A stretch of DNA of 16,097 nucleotides, taken from assembly GCA_900320035.1 (NCBI GenBank), contig ONQU01000034.1, forward strand, positions 1 to 16,097, written 5' to 3'. A program made the translations under genes and the position numbers. The first letter of the stretch is position 1. Each line of letters begins with the position of its first letter. Below are positions 14,013 through 16,097 of the stretch, piece by piece. The notes under the pieces were generated by a model. The model did no database searches. It saw only the letters and a list, made by a program, of their open reading frames with translations, and was not told the origin of the DNA. The DNA comes from an uncultured Rhodospirillaceae bacterium (GTDB lineage Bacteria; Pseudomonadota; Alphaproteobacteria; RF32; CAG-239).

Positions 14013-14765
14013 TTATTTTTTCCCTTTATCTGTTGGTTTATAACGGCTTTTTTTGGCTTCTTTACCCTGCGGTATAAAAGGTAAACCCAGCGCTTTATCT
14101 AAACGCCACGTTAGTTCATTTAACGAAGTTTCTATCTTTTGCCGATATTGTTCTAATTCTGCCGGCGTGGCATTAGCAGGAATAAATACCGGTTCGGTAA
14201 TGGCATACATGCCGCGACAAAACGGTAGAGGTAAAAGCATATTATCCCAGCTTTTGGTAACAACTTTGGCACCGGCAACACTGTAAGTAATACCCAAAAT
14301 CGGCTTACCGGATTTCTGGGCATAAAACAGCGGACTCATGGTTAATTTCATTCGCGGTCCACGCGGTCCGTCCGGAATAATGGCAATGCTGTTGCCTTGC
14401 TGCAAATTACGCATTAATTCAATAGCCGCTTCTTTAGAATTGCGATCGCTAGAACCGTCAATATTTCCAATACCGAATTTCTTTAAGATTTGCACAATAA
14501 TGCGTCCGTCACGATGCGGCGAAACAAGTGCATTCAATTGCCGTGTCTTATTCCAAAAATAAGGCATCAAAAGCGTACGACCATGCCAACCGATAACAAT
14601 CATACTTCCATATTTATCGAGCGTTTCGTATGTTTCTTTAACACCGGTAACTGATTGCCAACGTGTGGTCAGACCAACAAACTTGAGGTAATAAAAGGCG
14701 AAATTGCCGATTATTTTTTCTCCCCATTGGGATTGAGAAAACTTTTTAAACCACTTAATTTTCAT
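14013..14765 (-). CDS. DUF374 family lysophospholipid acyltransferase-like protein
   Basis: A 250-residue membrane-associated protein of the DUF374 branch of the LPLAT acyltransferases. Visible motifs are W-H-G-R (H61), S-P-H-R-D-G (82-87), G-S-S (104-106) and P-D-G-P-R-G-P (131-137), the last being the signature of the family. Conventional acyltransferases have H-x4-D; here the Asp of that motif is absent, as is normal in DUF374. The gene is first in a tight DUF374-waaA-lpxK operon, an arrangement common in Alphaproteobacteria, which suggests a role in lipid A or envelope lipid acylation; its substrate is not established. The start at 14765 is chosen from the family N-terminus and the promoter at 14794-14821; the longer frame to 14879 would start upstream of that promoter. 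AAGGAG lies 16 bases before the ATG, farther than usual. Confidence 0.88.
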   Translation of the reverse strand: MKIKWFKKFSQSQWGEKIIGNFAFYYLKFVGLTTRWQSVTGVKETYETLDKYGSMIVIGWHGRTLLMPYFWNKTRQLNALVSPHRDGRIIVQILKKFGIGNIDGSSDRNSKEAAIELMRNLQQGNSIAIIPDGPRGPRMKLTMSPLFYAQKSGKPILGITYSVAGAKVVTKSWDNMLLPLPFCRGMYAITEPVFIPANATPAELEQYRQKIETSLNELTWRLDKALGLPFIPQGKEAKKSRYKPTDKGKK

Positions 14766-14793
14766 TGTTGCTAACTTTTTACTCCTTAAGGAC

Positions 14794-14821
14794 ATCATAG
14801 TTAATTTTTTGCAAAATACAA
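14794..14821 (-). promoter_or_regulatory. Probable promoter of the DUF374-waaA-lpxK operon
   Basis: Read on minus, TTGTAT (14816-14821) and TATGAT (14794-14799) are 16 bases apart. The -10 matches consensus at five of six positions. The RNA would start near 14787, at the AAGGAG, giving a very short leader before the ATG at 14765. Confidence 0.5.
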
Positions 14822-14888
14822 TCTGAAAAAGCAAAATATTAGGTGTTTTTTTCCAAAAATCATGCTTAAATGCAAGCAAGAGGAGAGC

Positions 14889-16064
14889 ATGAAAAATTTA
14901 TATTTAACCGCATCACAAATAAAAAAAGAGCTGGAAAAATGCCTGCAATGTCCGAGTAAGCCTTGTATGCAGGCCTGTCCGGCGGCAGTTTCGCCAAAAG
15001 ATTTTATTGCGGCGGCGCAAAACGGCGATTGGCAGAGTGCGGCTCAGCAAATTAACGCTCAAAATCCACTCGGTGAAATCTGCGGTTTGATTTGCCCCGA
15101 TAATTTTTGTAGGCATGCCTGCGTGCGTGCCAAAATTGGTGCGCCGGTGCTTATTCCGGCGTTGCAAGCGGCTATTATGCAAAAAGCACGGCAGATGAAT
15201 TGGTTACAAGCAATAAATGTTGCTGCAAATGGTCGCAGAGTAGCGATTATCGGCGCCGGTCCTGCCGGTTGCGGTGCCGTTGCCGAATTGCTGAAAAAAG
15301 GTTATGCGGTTGAAGTCTTTGAACGCGAGGCGTGCATCGGTGGCGCTCTTAACCTTATTCCGACCGAGCGGTTACCGCGCGAAATTATCGCTTATGAGTG
15401 GCAACGCTTACAGCAAAATCATCTATTGAAATTACATTTACAAACACCGATTGATGATTATGAAACCTTATTAAAACAAGGCTATGACGGTATTATTGTC
15501 ACCACCGGTGCTCCACATTTGCGTGCGCTTAATATTGCCGGTGAAAATTTAGCTCTGTCGTATATTGAATATTTAAAAAATCCTCAAAATTATGCCTCAA
15601 CCGGTCGGGTAGTAATTGTCGGCGGCGGTGCAGTGGCGGTTGATTGTGCCATGACCGCCAAAAAACAAGGCGCAAAACAAGTCAAAATGTTGGTGCGTCG
15701 CCGTCTGAGCGATATGCGGATAAATGAAGCCGAACAACAAAGTTTACTTGATGAAAAAATTGAAATATGCCCGTTGACGCGGCTGACAAAAATAGAAAAA
15801 AATGGCGATAAATTAACCCTTTATACCATTCATACCGAATTTGACGACAGTGGTCATCTACAAGATGTTGCCGGCTCCCAAAGCGTTGAGCAAGGTTTTG
15901 ATTATGTCGTGTTGGCGCTTGGCAGTTCCGGTGTGGCTGAAATACCGGCGCATCCGCAAATCTTTTATGCCGGAGATGTAACGACCGGCGGCACCACAGC
16001 GGTACAAGCTCTCGCCGCCGGCAAACAAGCGGCTCAAAAACTAATTACCATCTTAAAAAGTTAA
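14889..16064 (+). CDS. Fe-S/FAD oxidoreductase of the PreT/GltD small-subunit family
   Basis: A 391-residue cytoplasmic protein. The N-terminal alpha-helical domain binds two [4Fe-4S] clusters: C18-x2-C21-x4-C26-x3-C30 and C65-x3-C69-x4-C74-x3-C78. An FAD-binding G-A-G-P-A-G follows at 122-127, an NAD(P)-binding G-G-G-A-V-A-V-D at 245-252, and the C-terminal FAD motif Y-A-G-D-V-T-T-G-G. This architecture is that of the dihydropyrimidine dehydrogenase subunit PreT (412 residues in E. coli) and of the glutamate synthase small subunit. Such proteins take electrons from NAD(P)H and pass them to a partner; neither preA nor gltB is in the window, so the substrate is undecided. The ATG at 14889 has GAGGAG just upstream (spacing 3); an earlier in-frame ATG at 14862 has none. 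Its stop overlaps the convergent gene by three bases. Confidence 0.85.
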   Translation: MKNLYLTASQIKKELEKCLQCPSKPCMQACPAAVSPKDFIAAAQNGDWQSAAQQINAQNPLGEICGLICPDNFCRHACVRAKIGAPVLIPALQAAIMQKARQMNWLQAINVAANGRRVAIIGAGPAGCGAVAELLKKGYAVEVFEREACIGGALNLIPTERLPREIIAYEWQRLQQNHLLKLHLQTPIDDYETLLKQGYDGIIVTTGAPHLRALNIAGENLALSYIEYLKNPQNYASTGRVVIVGGGAVAVDCAMTAKKQGAKQVKMLVRRRLSDMRINEAEQQSLLDEKIEICPLTRLTKIEKNGDKLTLYTIHTEFDDSGHLQDVAGSQSVEQGFDYVVLALGSSGVAEIPAHPQIFYAGDVTTGGTTAVQALAAGKQAAQKLITILKS

Positions 16065-16097
16065 TCCACCGGCTCATTGGCACGCAAATATTGACGC
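16061..16097 (-). CDS. C-terminal end of a convergent gene (partial)
   Basis: On minus, an open frame enters from the window edge and ends R-Q-Y-L-R-A-N-E-P-V-D-stop (TTA at 16061-16063). It overlaps the preceding gene's stop in the four bases TTAA, a layout common for convergent genes. The fragment is too short to identify, and coding is inferred only from the open frame and the neat end. Confidence 0.4.
   Translation of the reverse strand, partial: RQYLRANEPVD

Noticed and set aside
1..16097. CRISPR arrays, insertion sequences, prophage or diversity-generating retroelement
   Set aside because: No regular spaced repeats, transposase, integrase or reverse transcriptase motif was seen on either strand.

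Overview
The window looks like chromosome from a moderately AT-rich Gram-negative bacterium, most likely an alphaproteobacterium. Three things point there: a short PopZ/DUF2497-like gene directly before valS, the alphaproteobacterial order DUF374 acyltransferase - waaA - lpxK, and two pilins with the G-R-S-M-I-E-M-L-G-V-L leader junction, which I recall (not searched) from host-associated alphaproteobacterial metagenomes. No transposase, integrase, phage gene or CRISPR array was seen.

Layout. 1-51: the 3' tail of a tRNA gene and its terminator. 177-3991: a promoter, the PopZ-like gene, valS and a glycine-zipper/OmpA-type lipoprotein gene, closed by a hairpin that can terminate in both directions. 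4099-5025 (minus): trxB. 5174-9395: a small lipoprotein of unknown function, comM, and a large secreted cysteine-rich protein whose C-terminal trypsin-like domain appears to have lost all three catalytic residues; this unit ends at a strong terminator. 9412-10570: two tandem paralogous type IV pilin-like genes. 10571-10977: no convincing protein gene; it holds a potentially structured, terminator-ended segment (candidate small RNA) and then a promoter. 10978-11769: an unknown secreted protein with six cysteines. 11786-14765 (minus): lpxK, waaA and a DUF374 acyltransferase gene, transcribed DUF374 -> waaA -> lpxK, for Kdo/lipid A assembly. 14889-16064: an Fe-S/FAD oxidoreductase resembling PreT or the GltD small subunit. 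The last 37 bases hold the C-terminal codons of a convergent gene.

How it fits together. The flanks are housekeeping functions: translation (ValRS), thiol redox (TrxB), DNA branch migration (ComM), lipid A (WaaA, LpxK). The middle, about 5.2-11.8 kb, is an envelope-directed accessory stretch encoding a lipoprotein, a secreted pseudoprotease-like protein, two pilins, a possible RNA and a disulfide-type secreted protein. That stretch is the most likely place for undescribed biology. Several starts were moved downstream of the longest reading frame because Shine-Dalgarno sites, promoters or family N-termini favour the internal start; each case is explained in its entry. All domain and motif assignments are by eye.
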